A DNA stretch of 64,000 nucleotides from Penelope pileata (Eukaryota > Chordata > Aves > Galliformes > Cracidae): the NCBI GenBank assembly GCA_013396635.1, contig WBMW01001699.1:123678-187677 (forward strand). The letters run 5' to 3'. The position numbers were made by a program, and so were the translations under genes. Positions 1-14,398 of the stretch are shown piece after piece. The notes under the pieces were generated by a model. The model saw nothing but the letters and a program-made list of their open reading frames with translations, searched no databases and had not been told where the DNA came from. Numbering within the stretch: position 1 is the stretch's first letter; each line of letters opens with the position of its first letter.

Positions 1-3000
1 CTGCATGTTTCGCACCAGCATTACTCACTCCTGTCTGCATGCTTGTGCTCTGGAAATTATTTTGATGGAAGAAAATGATGCTTCTTACTTTTGACTGTGT
101 TAACATTTTAAGTTGAGCCTGAAGGGCTTCCTGGACCGGTGTTGTAGCATTCACATTCATGCATGAGATTTAGCTAGTAGGCCACAGAGCTCCAGCTGCA
201 GTGTGGCCTGCAGTTTTGCTCTGGAGGGCTCCCTGGGTGCCAGCCAGTGCATGCCATTTGCAACTGAAGCTCACTGCAGCTGCTGATTGGTCTTATTTGT
301 GGCCATTTCTGCCCTGTCTTCAGAAGTTTGTAGGCAGCTTGAATGGAGGGTAGCTCCTATCTCTCAGCCTGGTGCTTGCTCTGGAACATGTGTTCACTTT
401 GGCTTCCTTGCCTGTTTCAGGGATGGACAAGTAATGCATACTGCTACTCAATTGTTCGTACTTTCCCAAATGTTGTTATCTCAAATGAGGTATTTCAGCA
501 GGCAAAATTGACTGATAATGTCAGTGACTGCCAGTGACTTGGACAGTGTTGACCTATACAATATGGTTTTATTACTAGAGGTGTAACCGCCACGGATAGA
601 CAGGACAAGGACTGATTTACAAGGGATAGTATTATGTTCTAACAGAATTGGTCTTTTGTCAGCATATTCCACTTTACCTGCGAAGGTTGGAATAGTCATT
701 ACTGGGAAAGCGCTCTGACAGTGACAAAAATGAGAAGTGTTTTGATAGTCTAGGATCCTGATATTGTTACACAAATGGCTTCATAAACGAATCTGACCTC
801 TGTTGCTCATTGTCAGCACCAAAATCTTTTACGAACTGAAACTTAAAAGTGCAGATCTGTGTAAGGAAATGTATTATCAGTGTGAGAGGTCACAAAAAAC
901 CCCTCTTTTCTTGGAAATGCCTTTTTATAACCAACTTCTTTTTGATTGGACTGAACACGATAAGTTTGGCTGCAGTTTTTTTAACTCATAAAAGCAAGAC
1001 ATAAAAAGAAGGAAATTAAGTCTTCCTGTTATTCCTAAATCCTATTTTAGATTAAATTTGGCTTCTTTTTGGAAAACTTATTTTATTGAGATTTTTTGTG
1101 TATAAAAAATTACAATATTTTTTAAGGGAACTTAGGAAGGCAGAACTTTTAGGTACTGTATGCTGAATTTTAAAAATTCAACTAAACTGAAATTCAGCTT
1201 CTTTTTTGAAGTGCCTTGTTACCACAGTCTTCAGGAATCCTGCTAAAGTTTTTTGGACCATTAGATACACAATACTCAAGGATTTGTTTTTTCTACATAA
1301 AAACAGTTGCAACAAATTAGTTCCTGGTTGCCCTTGTTAACTGAAACTGACACAGAGTTATGTGCACTTGAAGAACTATTTATTAGAAATAATATGAGAA
1401 TATAGAGGGGGAAAGATGGTATAAAAACTAATGCTCTGCAGCACTTTTAAAATACCTGGAGAGGCTTGCAGCCCGCAAGGTTCTCCCTGTTCTTCTCTCC
1501 TTGATTTAAATGTCACTCCATGCCGAATGTGTTCAGATGCTACGGTCACTGAGCACCTTATAGACTACAATAATTAATCCACTGATGCTTCCTTTAGCAT
1601 GGATGACACAATTGGAAATCTGTCCAGGTAGAGGCAATTATGTGGAGACAGAGAAACATAATTCTTCTGTCCCTAAAGTGACACTGTACTTATTTGCCAC
1701 TGTTCCTGCATTTCTTCTTGTGAGAGTCAGCGTTTCAGTTTCTTTCATTTTATTTACTTTCAAGTCATGATTAGATTAGAGAATTCCGTTGTTGCTTCCC
1801 TCCCTTAAAATCCAGGAAACCAGAGCTGAGCTGATTCATTTTTTAAAGATCATTTAATTGCCTTAATGAGTTTGCTTGATTTTTCAAATCTCTAGTGAAG
1901 TCATAGGCAGAAGTTGAAATGGTTTTGTTTGCCTTGGAGAAAATATATCCACTTTGCACTAAACAAGAGGCTTACATGTGTAAAGTGAAAGCATGCATAG
2001 CCTCAGCTGCCCATAACAATGATGACGCGTGCTCCTGTACTGCCAGTAGCACCTCGTGATGTGCACAAGGGGTGCAATATACTGTCAGAGCAGCAGCATA
2101 GTATGCAAAGCTATTCATGCAAATATTCATATTTGGGATGGTCAACTCTGGGCAATTAGCCCTTGTGTAGTTTTATTTCTGTACCTCTGAGAAGCGATTC
2201 TCCGTTCTTCAGAAAGAAATGGAAGATGATGGGCCTGGGAAGGATGGCGTGCAAAGTTTTGTCTTGCTCTAGACTTCTCATTTGTCTTCTCCAAGCCTCT
2301 CTTGTCCACCCAACCAGGGAAAATACACTGCACAGAAATAAAACCATTAGAGATTGGGGGGTGTTCAGAAACTGTTATAATGGAGGTCATGTGTATAAAA
2401 CTACTGCAGAAATAGGTGCAACTGGCCAAGGGTTATGCATAGTCTCCATACCCTTCAAATAACTCAGTTAACTTTAGGCAGTGATTTATTGTCCAATTTC
2501 GGAAGCAAATTGGTACCAGTAGATCTTTCTACACATGCAGAATTCAAAACTTCGGTGCCTCTTCAGGTGTTTTGATTTAAAATACAGGAGGCTTGTTTTG
2601 CATTTAGGACTAGGCAGTATCCTATCTGCTAGCAATACACATAGCAGACATCGAGCTGCTGTGCAATCACTTAAAATACCAATCTATAACAATATCGGAA
2701 ATCCCATATGTAATCTTATCTGTGAGACAAAATGCAGGATCGTTCTTCTGAGACACAAGATTTCCCTACGTGTAGATATTTCCCTAGCTGAATAGGGGAT
2801 TATTGGAAAACCAAGCAGGAAATCAACTCAGAGGATCTAAATAAACATCTTCCGAGAAAACATTTGGGGGCAGTTATCAAATACCATTCTGTTCTCAGGC
2901 TCCCAACTGAAGCTGTTTTGCAAAAGATAAAAAGGGCATGAGTGATTAAGTGGTGATTTGTTTCCCCAGCAGAAACAAATGGCAAGGGCTGAGCAGTGTC

Positions 3001-6000
3001 AGAGGAGTCTTAAAGATGTGTGAGGCCATGTGAGAGCACTGGAGCCTAAGGGCAAAGGTTGACCCAAGGCAGGACACTCTGGAGAGCACTTTTGGGGGGC
3101 TCCTGTGTTTGGCTGAGGATGAAGCTTCTGTGAGTCCAGTAACATTGCCATCAATTATTCAGAAAGCAATGGAGAAAAGACAGAGTCAAGTACTGCAATA
3201 GCTGCTTTGCCATTTCACCTGCCTCCCAACCTACTGAATTATTTGGTAGCAGAAAGCTAGAGCTCCAAGCTGGGGTGACGGTCACTTCATTTCTCTTTTC
3301 TCTGCCATGCCAGTTTGCTGCACACAGGGCCACCAGTTGCTAAGCCTGGTGCTTGGGTCTGCCAAACCAAATTCCTTTCTGTAAGGCTTTTTTAGCACCA
3401 GATGTGCAATGCAGAATTTAAAGCAATTTCTCTCTTTCTTTATTCTGTTTCATCTTGTCTGAGAAATAAAAGGCTGCATTTCAAGCACAATAAACCACTT
3501 AAGCATTATTTACAATAGCTTTACATATTTAATAAAGGTATTTTGCAATGGTTTTGATGCTTTAGCATGTCACAGTCGGAACACCTTTAATAATGTTTTC
3601 TTCTTTTGTATTTCAGCACTGGCCCTTCCTGTCTTGATCACAATTAGAGAAAATAAGGGTAAGAAACAGAAAGAAAACAATCACATACAATCTTTTACAC
3701 TTCCCAAAAGGTCTGTAATCAGAATTGTTTCAAGTTCTAATGAAAGCTTGAGTCATTTCTTATTTAACAGCATTGTTTTCCCTTCTCTGAATTAATTTAT
3801 CCTAGGGGCAGAATTGTCTTTGGATTTTTCTTGATTGCTTTTTAACCTGCTCATAGAACATACAGTGCTCTGGTGATGCGCTGCTCTTTTGAACAGTTGC
3901 CTGTAGTTGAGAGGTCTATTGAGTTTAACCTCTTTGGTCTCTGGAACAAATCAGTGTTCAGGCTCTGCTTGATCTCTGTGTGTCCAGATTGAACTAAATA
4001 ATGACAACAGTCCTGACAAAAAAAGGCATTCATTTTGGTATTTAAATTCCATGTCCAACCATGCAGTGAAATGCTGAACTGACGTGGGACACAGAGGAAG
4101 CTTATCAAACTGTTGGAAGTGCATTTTATAATACACATGAGCCTAGAAAGTTTCCTGCCCAGAAATACTTGTCTGTGCACTGCCCAGTAAGTGGATGATA
4201 TTTGGGCAACGTCAGATACCTTGCATGTATGCAGGTGGTCTTTGTGGTAAACACTGCATGAACAGGATGTATCCTTGAAGTAATAGATCCAGAGTATGTG
4301 TCCTGTAAGGTTTTTTTGTATTTGCTTGTTGCTCCTCACCAGGTACATATTAGGGCAAAACTTTATATTTCATGGAGCAGAAGACAGCTCTGAGGGGCTC
4401 CAAAAACGGAGTAGCTTTATGGACATTTGTTTGTGAAGAATTTAAACCCTTAAAGGTGACATTGAAGATTGTTAATATTGAGTAAAAGTAATTTTCCTTT
4501 CTTTGATGAAAGTTACAAAATTGATCTGTGGAGACAAGTGAAAAACTATGAGAGTCTTTGCTTATGTTGCTCCATTCCATCCATGTACCTAGAAGTGCAT
4601 TAGTGCAGCTTTAAAATTTAACATCTTCTTAGTTCAGATAGAACAAATGTCAAACAAAATCTGACCAGCATCCTTACTGAAAATACAGAGTGTAGCAGCC
4701 AGGAAGAATTTCTGCAAATCTTTTGTGTTAATGGTGGCACTGCTATTGCTGGCATTGCTAAATGAATTATGGAGACGCTTACTGATAAGTGGTAGAGATG
4801 TTCTGACTCTACTACAGGCGTTTGGCAATAAACTTTATAACATCCATATTCTGCAGAAGATACAGGTCTAATGTTACATACGTAACAGAAGCAAGTACTG
4901 TGGTCAGCTGAATCCACAGACTGGTTATATTAGCATACTATGGAGTAACTACCTGTCTTGTGGCCTTTGAGGTGTACATCCCCATCTCTGTGAATGGCAC
5001 CTTGCATATAAAAAAAAAAAAAAGGTGTATTTTACAAGCAGGGTTTTAGATATTTAAGAAATATGCCAGTGTGAAATATCTATCAGTGTGGATCATACTG
5101 ATAAGCACTCATGGTTCAAAGACTTTCATAACTGTCCCAGCTATCACTTTCTTTGTCATCTACAACAGGCTGAGCTGTTTATGCCATTGGAGAGGACAGA
5201 ACAAGTTCAGGTAGGTTGCACATAGCTGCAGAGTATGAGTTCACTTGTGAGGAACTTCTGGCCCTTGTGCTTGACCATCGACTTACTTCATATTTCTATT
5301 GTATAGGTTCAGTTGTTTGCAATCTGTGGGTCCACAAACAGCCTGCTGTGTGCTGCTCTAAAAGTGGCACAACCTACATTGATGTAGCAACACTGCAGCA
5401 GTGCCTGTTTTAGCTCATCTGGGAACTTTCTTCCCCAGACTTCCTCCTGGAGAAAGGCCAAGCTGGGTGAACATCTGAGTTGTGCTCCAGCTGTGGACAA
5501 GCTCAGACCTGGCCAGAGCAGTGACTGCCGTGGCAAGAGACATGGTGGCATCATTGGCTGTACTGAAAAGAGCCTTGCAGTGGGACGGGGACAGTTATCA
5601 AAGCACCTTCTTGTAAGCTGGACCTTGCATAACATAAAATAAAAAATTATGCTCTAGTGAGCTCGTGTTTGGAGGCGAGATATTCATTCAAGGAAGAGAT
5701 CCACTGCAGGTAAGCAAAAGAATGGTGTTGACCAGTGAGAGAGCTGTCACAGGCAGAGTTAGAAAGGCGATAGGCATTTCTAAAGTTTCTTCTAATAATA
5801 AGAAGTACAGAGGAAAAAAATAAAATCATTCTCCCACTAAATATTTTTTCCAGGATAATCACATTCTTATACTTTGTTAGTGCTTGCAGTTCATTATGTT
5901 GAATAAGTATGAGGCTGCTGTGTTGGCTTTCTAAACTCTTTCTTTAAAAACAGATGTTCCTTCTCTACCTGTATGAAAATGTTAGGAGGAGGATTCATGT

Positions 6001-9000
6001 TACCTCACTCTACTGCTGTTTTCTGTGCCTGAGGTAACGAGTCTTGTTCCCTTTGCAGTCTGTCATCAGGAACAAGTGCTGTAAGGCTTTGATTTGCCTG
6101 GCTCACCTGTGACCTCCATTTTACGTCTAAAAGTGCCTTTTCCTCTCCACTGCCAAGGAAGCTTGTTCTGGAGGTAGCCACACTGTCAGAATAACATTTG
6201 GGCAAATTAATCCCATTTAAGAGGTCTGAGTACATTTACTGAGTTTTGTTTGTGTAATCTTCCTTTCGTTTTCATGTAGGTAGTACTGATGCTTTTTATT
6301 TTTGTTATTGCACTCTTTCCCTTTCAAACTCTACTGATAGTTAGACCCCAATATCCCACCACAAGCTTGGTACATCAGTATGCTGTAATTCAAAAGGAAA
6401 GGTTTGTGCTGATTTGGTTTATATACTAACAGTACTTTGAATGTGCTAGCTGAAATATACTTACCATATTTCTAATTCTTAAAAAACTCAAATACTTTTT
6501 TTCTTTGTATTTGCATAAGAGTGAAAACCATAGATTCTTATTTTTCCCTCTAATTCCCCATACTTTTGAGAAGAAATAGGAAGTGGTTACAAATTCTTAA
6601 CACTTGAAAGTTTTACACTTCCAATTTCAGCACGAGCTGTAGTGAGGTTGTCAAGTCCTCTGCAACCTTTCTGACCTAGGCGGTTTTGAACAAGACATTT
6701 GCTGGAACAAAGCAAAGTATATGTGTGAATGTTGTTGAGTCAGAGAGAATACACAGGAGATACTATGATGGCGTTTGCTTACAAACATGGCACCAGATTG
6801 GAGGAAGGTCATCTCCCATTTGTGGTATTATCACTTCTTTTTTCCTTGAACTTTTGTTCTCTGCAAGTGTTCAGAAACCATGATTCAAGCCTCAGAACAC
6901 CATGAGAAGAAATAGAAAATAACTGACTTGGCATGCTTTTCATTTGTCCTTTCACAGTTGGCTTTTGCAAGCTTTTTTTGTTATGAGGACTACAAACTCA
7001 CTTTCTGTTCTTAACAAACAGCTTTGATTTTTTAAGATCCACGTGATTCAGTAGTTGAAGCTTTAGGAAAAACATCATTACATATTTGTTATACATTCAT
7101 ATTTATTATGTGTTCAAGGGAGCTAGCAGCTGTGAAATGAATCTGGAGCTGAAAGCATAGGAGTGTGCCTCCTCTTCCTCTAGACACTTTGAAGCTGTAG
7201 CTTCCATCCCTGGGTACTCCATTTGGTCAGTGATGTCTTGTAGCGTCCTGACCTATACTACCATTGCATCCAGCTCTCAGTGGGCAGTTTTCTTGAAATG
7301 TCTTCCTGCTCTTGTTTCAGAGGAGCCATTTTCTTGGCTGTAGAATCAGAAAACCCGGGGCTTCCTCTGTGATGTGAGCTCAAGCAGTCCAGGAAGGACA
7401 GAAGCAGTGCTTCCATTTTTAAATGTACAGACATTACAGGGTGATCTCCAAGCAATGGAGGGACTTGTAATCATAATTTCTTATGTGTCATGGTGAACAT
7501 TTGCATTTTACAAAAAACTTTCCTTACGGAATTAATTTTCGGCATTGGGGAAATATGGGCAGATTTTTATAGTTCGATAATAATTTATCAGCCTCTCTCC
7601 TGCAGTCCTTTGCTGGCTGGCTGCTCTAAAAGCACACAATCAACAAGAGAGCAGTGAACAGAAATATTTTCAAGAGCAGATGGGATGTACCTTCAAAAAC
7701 CAGGATTGTCCCAGTGAAACTGGGACATCTGGCAACCCTAAAAAAAACCAAACTAGATGAAATAAAAATTATGAGATGGAGGAGCAGAAAAATATGTCTT
7801 TGCATTGATTAGCAGGCAAAGTAATTAATCTCCTTCAGCTCCCCTTTCGGTCCTTGGTGTAAAACAAGGAGAAATAGGGATATTATTGCTTTGCCAAGCA
7901 TTAATTCCTGCATAGTGATTGCTGGGCAAAAAGGGATATTTCACATCCTTTCCTCCCTCATTCCTGATGCCACAAACATCTCTGCAAGTCTTCCTACCAT
8001 TTGTAGACAAGCCCTGTTCCTTGAAATCTTTGTCAGTAGGCCTAATTCAAAGTCTTCCCACCGTCTTTAAGGTGCCTTGGATCACACTCAAGTCCATTTT
8101 GCTGAGTGCGTTATGTGCAAAACACCAGCCTGTCCACAGTCCAACTTGGAACTCACTTTCCATCCTGGAACTGTTTTATAACGAGTTGACATACAATGAC
8201 CTTCTCAAAACACCAGACAGGTGGAGCAGGCTCATCTTTGCTGTTTCATATGCACCATCGGATCTCATGGTAGTTTTAGGGTGGAAAGTTCATTAAAATG
8301 CGAGTGTGAGAGTGTGAGGCAGAGACATTAATCTGTCAGTTCAAGAAATTCATATATTTTTCCAGAAAAAATGTTCTAGAACACCAAATAAGATATAAAA
8401 TTATTTTCCTTGAATTGTAATGATTTAGTAATTATTTCAGAACATGTAGAAGATGATATTTGCTTACAACATTTGTGCAGTGTTTAATATGGTGGGATCC
8501 TTGCCTCTTTTGGTGTGGGGAAACAACTCATGTGAAGTTACAGACAAAAAATTCTGTGGGAATTTTAAACAATACTGTTTGTGTTTCTTTAGAGGGCAGC
8601 ACAATACATCCATAGTGGACATTCCTAATTAAAGAATTAAATAGCAGAGAAGTGTTTGGCCAGCAACTGCAGGAGTTCTCAACGGCAATGTGACAATGTA
8701 GAGGGAGATGTTTTTCCAAGCACCGTGGCACTTCTCAGATGCCAAGACAATCCAAATGATCAAAACTCCATGATATACAGCATGTGTGTTTCCCAGTATG
8801 ATTGTAGGAAGGTTACTTACTAGCAGCTCTCTTCTCACGCACTTCAACTTGAAATCTGAATCATTGTGTTGATCACAGCATTCATTTTGAACAATTGCAT
8901 ATTTTAATCAAGGTTTCCATTGTTCCCATTTTTAATTTGTTGCAATACAGTAGTTTAATGTCTTCTCTGGTTCATGGCATAACTGTACTTTACAGACAAT

Positions 9001-12000
9001 TAATTTTTACAAGTTTTATTTTTTTTTTGTAAATTCAGATTTCTGAATACAAACTCTCAGCTTCACTAAAGCTAAGGATGTAAATTGTGCTCCCCTTCCT
9101 AAAATTCAAATGTTAGTGTGTATTAGTCCACCGTTTGACATTAGTGTGAATGGCACACACGTGTGTCCTGGTGTACGCACCTGATTTGTCAGAGATATCC
9201 GTCAGTTCCAGTCATGCCAGCAAGGCAGTGCACACAAGGGTGGGATCTGGCCTCCTGAGAAAGAAGCCACAGATGATGCTGGTAGGCATGAGGAAGAAAT
9301 GGGAGAAAACAGATGGCTCCCATTTACCCACTGCATTTTTACTGAGTTTTATAGAAAGTTTTGTTGTTGCATAGGCAATTTTTTTTCCAAATAAATATAA
9401 TTTCTTAGGAAAAATATTCAGGCCATCAGGGTTACTTAAACTGACCAATCCCATATGCGCAAAAATGTGAAATCTGGGGTTTTGCTGATATTTCACAGCA
9501 CAGACTGAATTTGTTTTATCAAATTAAGATAGGTTTCTTAAGCTTTCTAATATTCCTTATACTCTATCTCAGATTACTTGTTTCGATGAGGAATACCTGG
9601 GGCATTGGGACTACTTTTTAAGATGTTGCCTTGGATAGCAAGTACAGATTTTGAGAGCACTTTTAACTCATTCTAGGGTGAAAATGACCTCTGCTGGTGG
9701 AAATCTGCACATCTGTTCAATTAATCAAGTATCACTCAGGTCTTTTCATAAATATTTGTGTCCAAATGCTGTTGCTCTGCTTTGTCAGTGCTTTTTATTG
9801 CAGTGCTCTTCTAAGGGGAACTGGAATATCTCAGAGATACTGTAAGTGAGAAGATTGTCAGCTGTCATCAGTAGCAAAAAGATACAGGTCTAGTAAATGT
9901 TAGAGGATATAATAAATGATGAATTACTAAATAAAAGATAGAGGGAACCAAAAATATTTATTCCTCTACAGAGTATTTTGACTGTGGCACCAGCCTCTGT
10001 AGCATTGTCTCCTTAAAGATAATGTATGGACTCATTGCAAAGATAAAATTAGTTCAAGTAAGTGATAGTAGATTCATTTTACTCTTTTCTGTACAGAAGA
10101 TGGATTTAGTTTGAAGATCATCGTTCTGCACTTATTAAGAGTGTGTTTTTCTAATCTTTCTATAGGAACAAAAATTTGTGGCCCAAGTCATGCTTGTAAA
10201 ATGTCATTTTTCTGTCTACTTGGGAATACAAAGCGGACGTAGCGAATGTAAAACAATCAATTTTGTGTAGAAAGTGGTATTATTCCATATTCAGCCATGG
10301 AGAAATAGAAAATAATGGCCAAGTGGATTTCCTGGATTAAGCTAGTTTTAAAAACGTTGCTTAAGGTCAAAGCACCATTTTCTAGTCACTAGCTTGCCAT
10401 TCTCTATGCCAGTGTTATCTTGGTTTTGTTTGTGTGTGTGCGGATTTTTTTTAAATTTATTTTTATTTCTTAAAAATCCACTCTTTTCTACTTGATAAAC
10501 AGTGTTTCTAAATTTGAATGCAGTAGTAGAGTGGGAAAATGAGTTGTGAAAACTTTGAAATTTCTTTCCAAAAGTGCCCGTTTAAAGACCATAAAAAATG
10601 CCTTGCGTGAAAGTAAATAAATAAATAAGTAAATTCCCATGTATCGAAGTTTAATTCTCATAAGAATCTCAGTTTCAACATATTTTTCACAGGGGAAAGA
10701 AAGCTCTTCAGAAATTTTCCAACCAGCTGTCTCCAGGGAGCGTGTAGTCACAGGGCAGGGCTCCAGCCATTTATATACTCTTTCCCAAAAAATTTCCCAA
10801 ATTGTCTTTAGTACTCTGACTTGGAGTCTCCCATGTGACAGAAAGGGGACAGAAAATAAATGGCAAGAGCCCAAAATGAGCCTTTTGTGTTGTAGATTGC
10901 AGGAGAAAAGATATTAGTTGTTTCCCCATCCAGATTTGTTCTTTGTCATGTTCCTGGCTAATTTCAAAGAGAATACTGGAAAAATACGCTTTCAGTGCTT
11001 TTCCATTATTTCATACACTTCTTGTACAATCCCATAGATACATAGACACATGCAAATATCTCCTTATTAATGACTGTCCTTTTGAAAAATGTTCTTTTTT
11101 TCCCCCTCTTTTTGTCTAGTGTTCTAGGAATAGCTCTGAGAGAAATAGTTTCACTTCAGTGTCTAAGGTCATCAACCAAACTCTTATTTTTTATTTGTAC
11201 AGAGGGATTCTGCGGTTTTAAGTCTCTCTTGAAGAATCTGAGTTATTTGATGTCTTTAAAACAGATGAGGAAGAAAAATTATACAGGTCATTACAGAAAA
11301 GTTGACAGAAAATCTATGGTTGAAGGACTGAGTCCAGCATCAAGATACTACTTCAGCCTGTGCTTAATTTCAAGTGCAAGTCTGTCTTTATCAGTAAAAC
11401 AGTGGACGTCATGCTTAATTCCAAGCACATGCTTAGCTGCTTCAGAGACTAAACTCTGAAGTCAGTGGGGCAGTACTGACATGAAGAGAGAAATTTGGCC
11501 ATTAGCGTGCTTGCACAAATCCACTCCTACTGAGCATATAAACTCACATTTGCTGGTACAATCCCACATCCTTTGCAGTGGGGATTATTGAATCTCTCTG
11601 GTAATGAACGAGTAATCATTTAAGAACTGGCCTTTGGAATAATCCTCGCTTCTGGCTTATATGAAGCTAATGCAACTGGCGTGTGCCATTTGTCCTGGAC
11701 AGAGCATCACATTCAAGTACATGTACTCTCAACTTTCAGCCTTGGGAGGGCTTTCTTTGTAAAAAGTGAAAGAATATATGGAGAGGAGAATGTGAACATG
11801 CTTTGATTTCCCATGGAAAGCTGAATATTTGCTTGCAAATCTAAGTAGTAGTTTAGTGCTGCTTGGCAACCATCCTGATCTCACTGTTTATCAGAAATTT
11901 TTACCACTTTTTACTGAAAGACATGTCTTTGGACATAACTGTCCTTAGTGTAATCCGAGATGAAGTGGGGAGAAGAGAAAGGAATTAGAGATAAAGCTGG

Positions 12001-12762
12001 TTAGAATATTTTTTTGATGCTTTCCTCTTTAAAATTGCTGCTCTGCCAAAACAAGAACATTTTATAGAAGTAGTTCATCTCAATCAACCTGACCTGAAAC
12101 TTTTTAAGACAGCCCTTCTTCTGGACTTGTAAAAAATGTCCCATTTTGGCATTTTCATCACAATGGTTTCGTCTTTTCCACTCCTAAAAGGACTCTAGAG
12201 TCCTTTAGAATTTATTAAAATACATATTTTCAAATGTAAATAATATCACTTAGAATTAGTTGCCTTAGTATTACTAAAATAGAAATATTTAATTGGCTTG
12301 AAAGAGTTTGTAAAAATTCTGCTATAGCTTTTGGGGTGGAGATGGGGAAGGTTTTAAGAATTTTGGGAAAATCTAAGAAAAATTATTAAAGGATTTTGTA
12401 TATAGGGGAAGTTTGGTGTTTACAGAGAAAACCAAAAATGCCATTTGACTCAATGGGGTACACACTGGAGAGCATCTTTGAAAAACAGTTTCTGAGTCGT
12501 TTTGAAAATCAGAAGGATTTTTTTTATTTATTCATTAAATTATTCTAATGGTAATGATAAATTGCTCCATCTTCTCTGTGGCAAAAACATTAGGGTACAG
12601 TGTCTGACTTGGTTAAAAAGCTCTGAAGAAAAAAATAAAACTGATTTGTTGTTATCAGCCTCTTTGTTTTCTCTTGTACAGTCATCCACTGAACACTGAA
12701 AATAAAGGTAAAACAGGTGCAGACAAATTGCTAACCCAGACATAATATTTTTCCTCTTAAAG
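1..12762. other. Gene-free AT-rich sequence
   Basis: Only short chance ORFs are present. No recognisable exon set, RNA gene or repeat family was found. A 5' regulatory role for ITPRID1 cannot be judged by eye. Confidence 0.5.
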
Positions 12763-12805
12763 AGACCGGGATTTCACTGGAGAAAAGTATAATAAGCTTT
12801 TGAAG
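12763..12805 (+). other. Candidate upstream exon a
   Basis: The acceptor TTTTTCCTCTTAAAG and the strong donor AAG/GTAAGT bound a 43-nt segment. One frame is open (DRDFTGEKYNKLLK, ending in phase 0), but this phase does not fit exon 28280. It may be a 5' UTR exon of ITPRID1 or chance. No transcript evidence is available. Confidence 0.25.
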
Positions 12806-14269
12806 GTAAGTTTTCTTCCATTTTTGAACTGAATTAATTACACTATAGCCTCCAAGGTGTTATTTATTCGGATTCCTGCATGGTTACTAACTTCTCTTCA
12901 GGAGCTCTTGCAGAGCTCCAGGTTGGATTGCTAGCTTTTCCTTTGATCCTGTTTTTTCTAGTCTCAGTATTGGTTTAATTAATCTGCCTGACTATACTTC
13001 TCTGATCTGTCTATTTCATGAATCCCAACCAGCACAAACTTTGACCTTTCAATACACATGAAGGGAGAAGTTACAAAGACTTTTCTGGTCGAGTTTCCTG
13101 GTTGAAGGGCTGCTTGAAGGGGCCTTCACAAGTGGTCCTTTCTGAGTTTGTAGCATGGGTTTGCAGAGATGTTTCAGCCCTGTTGAGGACTGACTGAAGA
13201 TATCTACAAAGAATATATAATACTAATGTGTAAAGGGATATGTGTACCTTAATACATTGGGATATATATGCCAGGTTGCTGTAATCCTTATTTTACAGGG
13301 TGTGCAGTGTAGAGACAAAGTCACGTTATATGTTCCAAATACTTAGTGAAAGTCAGTGGCTGAGCCAGGCTGGGAACATAAGATTTCACTCAGCTGATAC
13401 CCATATTAGCTGGTCTCTTCAGTATTCACATCTCTGTCGTACTGGAGCTATTCAAAGTGGCCTTGCACTTTCAAATTTGCCCCAGCTGAAGTGGCATAGC
13501 CTGTAGCAGTTGTATGTTCAGTCATAGCGCGCTGCTGAAAGTAGCTTTGCAAGGTTGGATTTGTTGTTTGTCAGGCTGTTTATTTACTTTTATTCAAGTC
13601 TGATGAGAACAGCTTTGTAAGCTTTGGCTATGTTGTTATTTTCATTATTTTCAAGTGCTGATTTTGTTTTTGCTAGCTTGCCTGTTTGTTTTAAAAGTCT
13701 TGTTTGTTCTTGGGATTGATGTTCGAGAGCACTCTGCCATTTCCATGGGTCGTGATGGCACCAGGAATTTTTATTGCTTTGACAAACCCCGTGGCTGCCA
13801 CCGTCCCCTGGCACTTGACAGAGAATTCCCCGGGGCAGCCTGGCTGCCTGGGGGCACTGGGACCTTCTGACCTGTGGGAGATGGCTGCAGATGGGCTGAC
13901 CACGCTAAGGCAATCCCATTTGAGATATTGCTGGGACCGCCTCCCAGGGTGTGTCAGCCTCACCCCACAGGACTTCCCAGGGGGTTCATATACAGCCCTG
14001 TGCACGGCCATGTTTGCCTGTGGCATCAGCTGGGCAGAAGCCCTCACAACATGTCTCACTGGCCCTAAAATCTGTGCCATGTCAATGTCCTGCACATCTT
14101 TAAGAAAAAAATGTAAAGCAATGTAAATTTTTCTGTGCATGTCTATTTTTGGAAACACTTGACACAGAGCAAAGTGTATTTGAAAAACAGATTTCTGTTT
14201 GATGTGAATGGGTGGGGATTATGAAAATATCAGCTCAGGTTACACAAATGTTTGCCCTCTCTCCTTTAG

Positions 14270-14398
14270 GAACAAGGAAGGCTGCATGGATTGTCAGAAC
14301 TGTTGACCTGATCTGTGAGAGCTTACTGGAGAGCCTCGCCTATCTGTTTTCTGGCTTCTGAATGGGCGTTAGAGCATGCAGTATCCATACTGGCACAG
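14270..14398 (+). other. Candidate upstream non-coding exon b
   Basis: The acceptor GCCCTCTCTCCTTTAG and donor CACAG/GTAAGC bound a 129-nt segment. All three forward frames contain a stop, so if spliced it would be untranslated leader or lncRNA sequence. Confidence 0.3.

Noticed and set aside
3617..3658. Possible coding exon reading LALPVLITIRENK with a phase that would fit exon 28280
   Set aside because: The donor and acceptor are acceptable, but it lies 24.6 kb upstream with no family similarity that I recognise and no supporting neighbour. Phase agreement alone has about a one in three chance.
3851..4348. 165-codon minus-strand ORF
   Set aside because: No motif or family pattern. The opposite strand gives only a vague retroelement-like phrase. 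Probably chance.
12682..12708. 27-nt segment between TTCTCTTGTACAG and AAAG/GTAAAA
   Set aside because: Too short and lies only 54 bp before a better candidate exon. Likely a chance splice-site pair.
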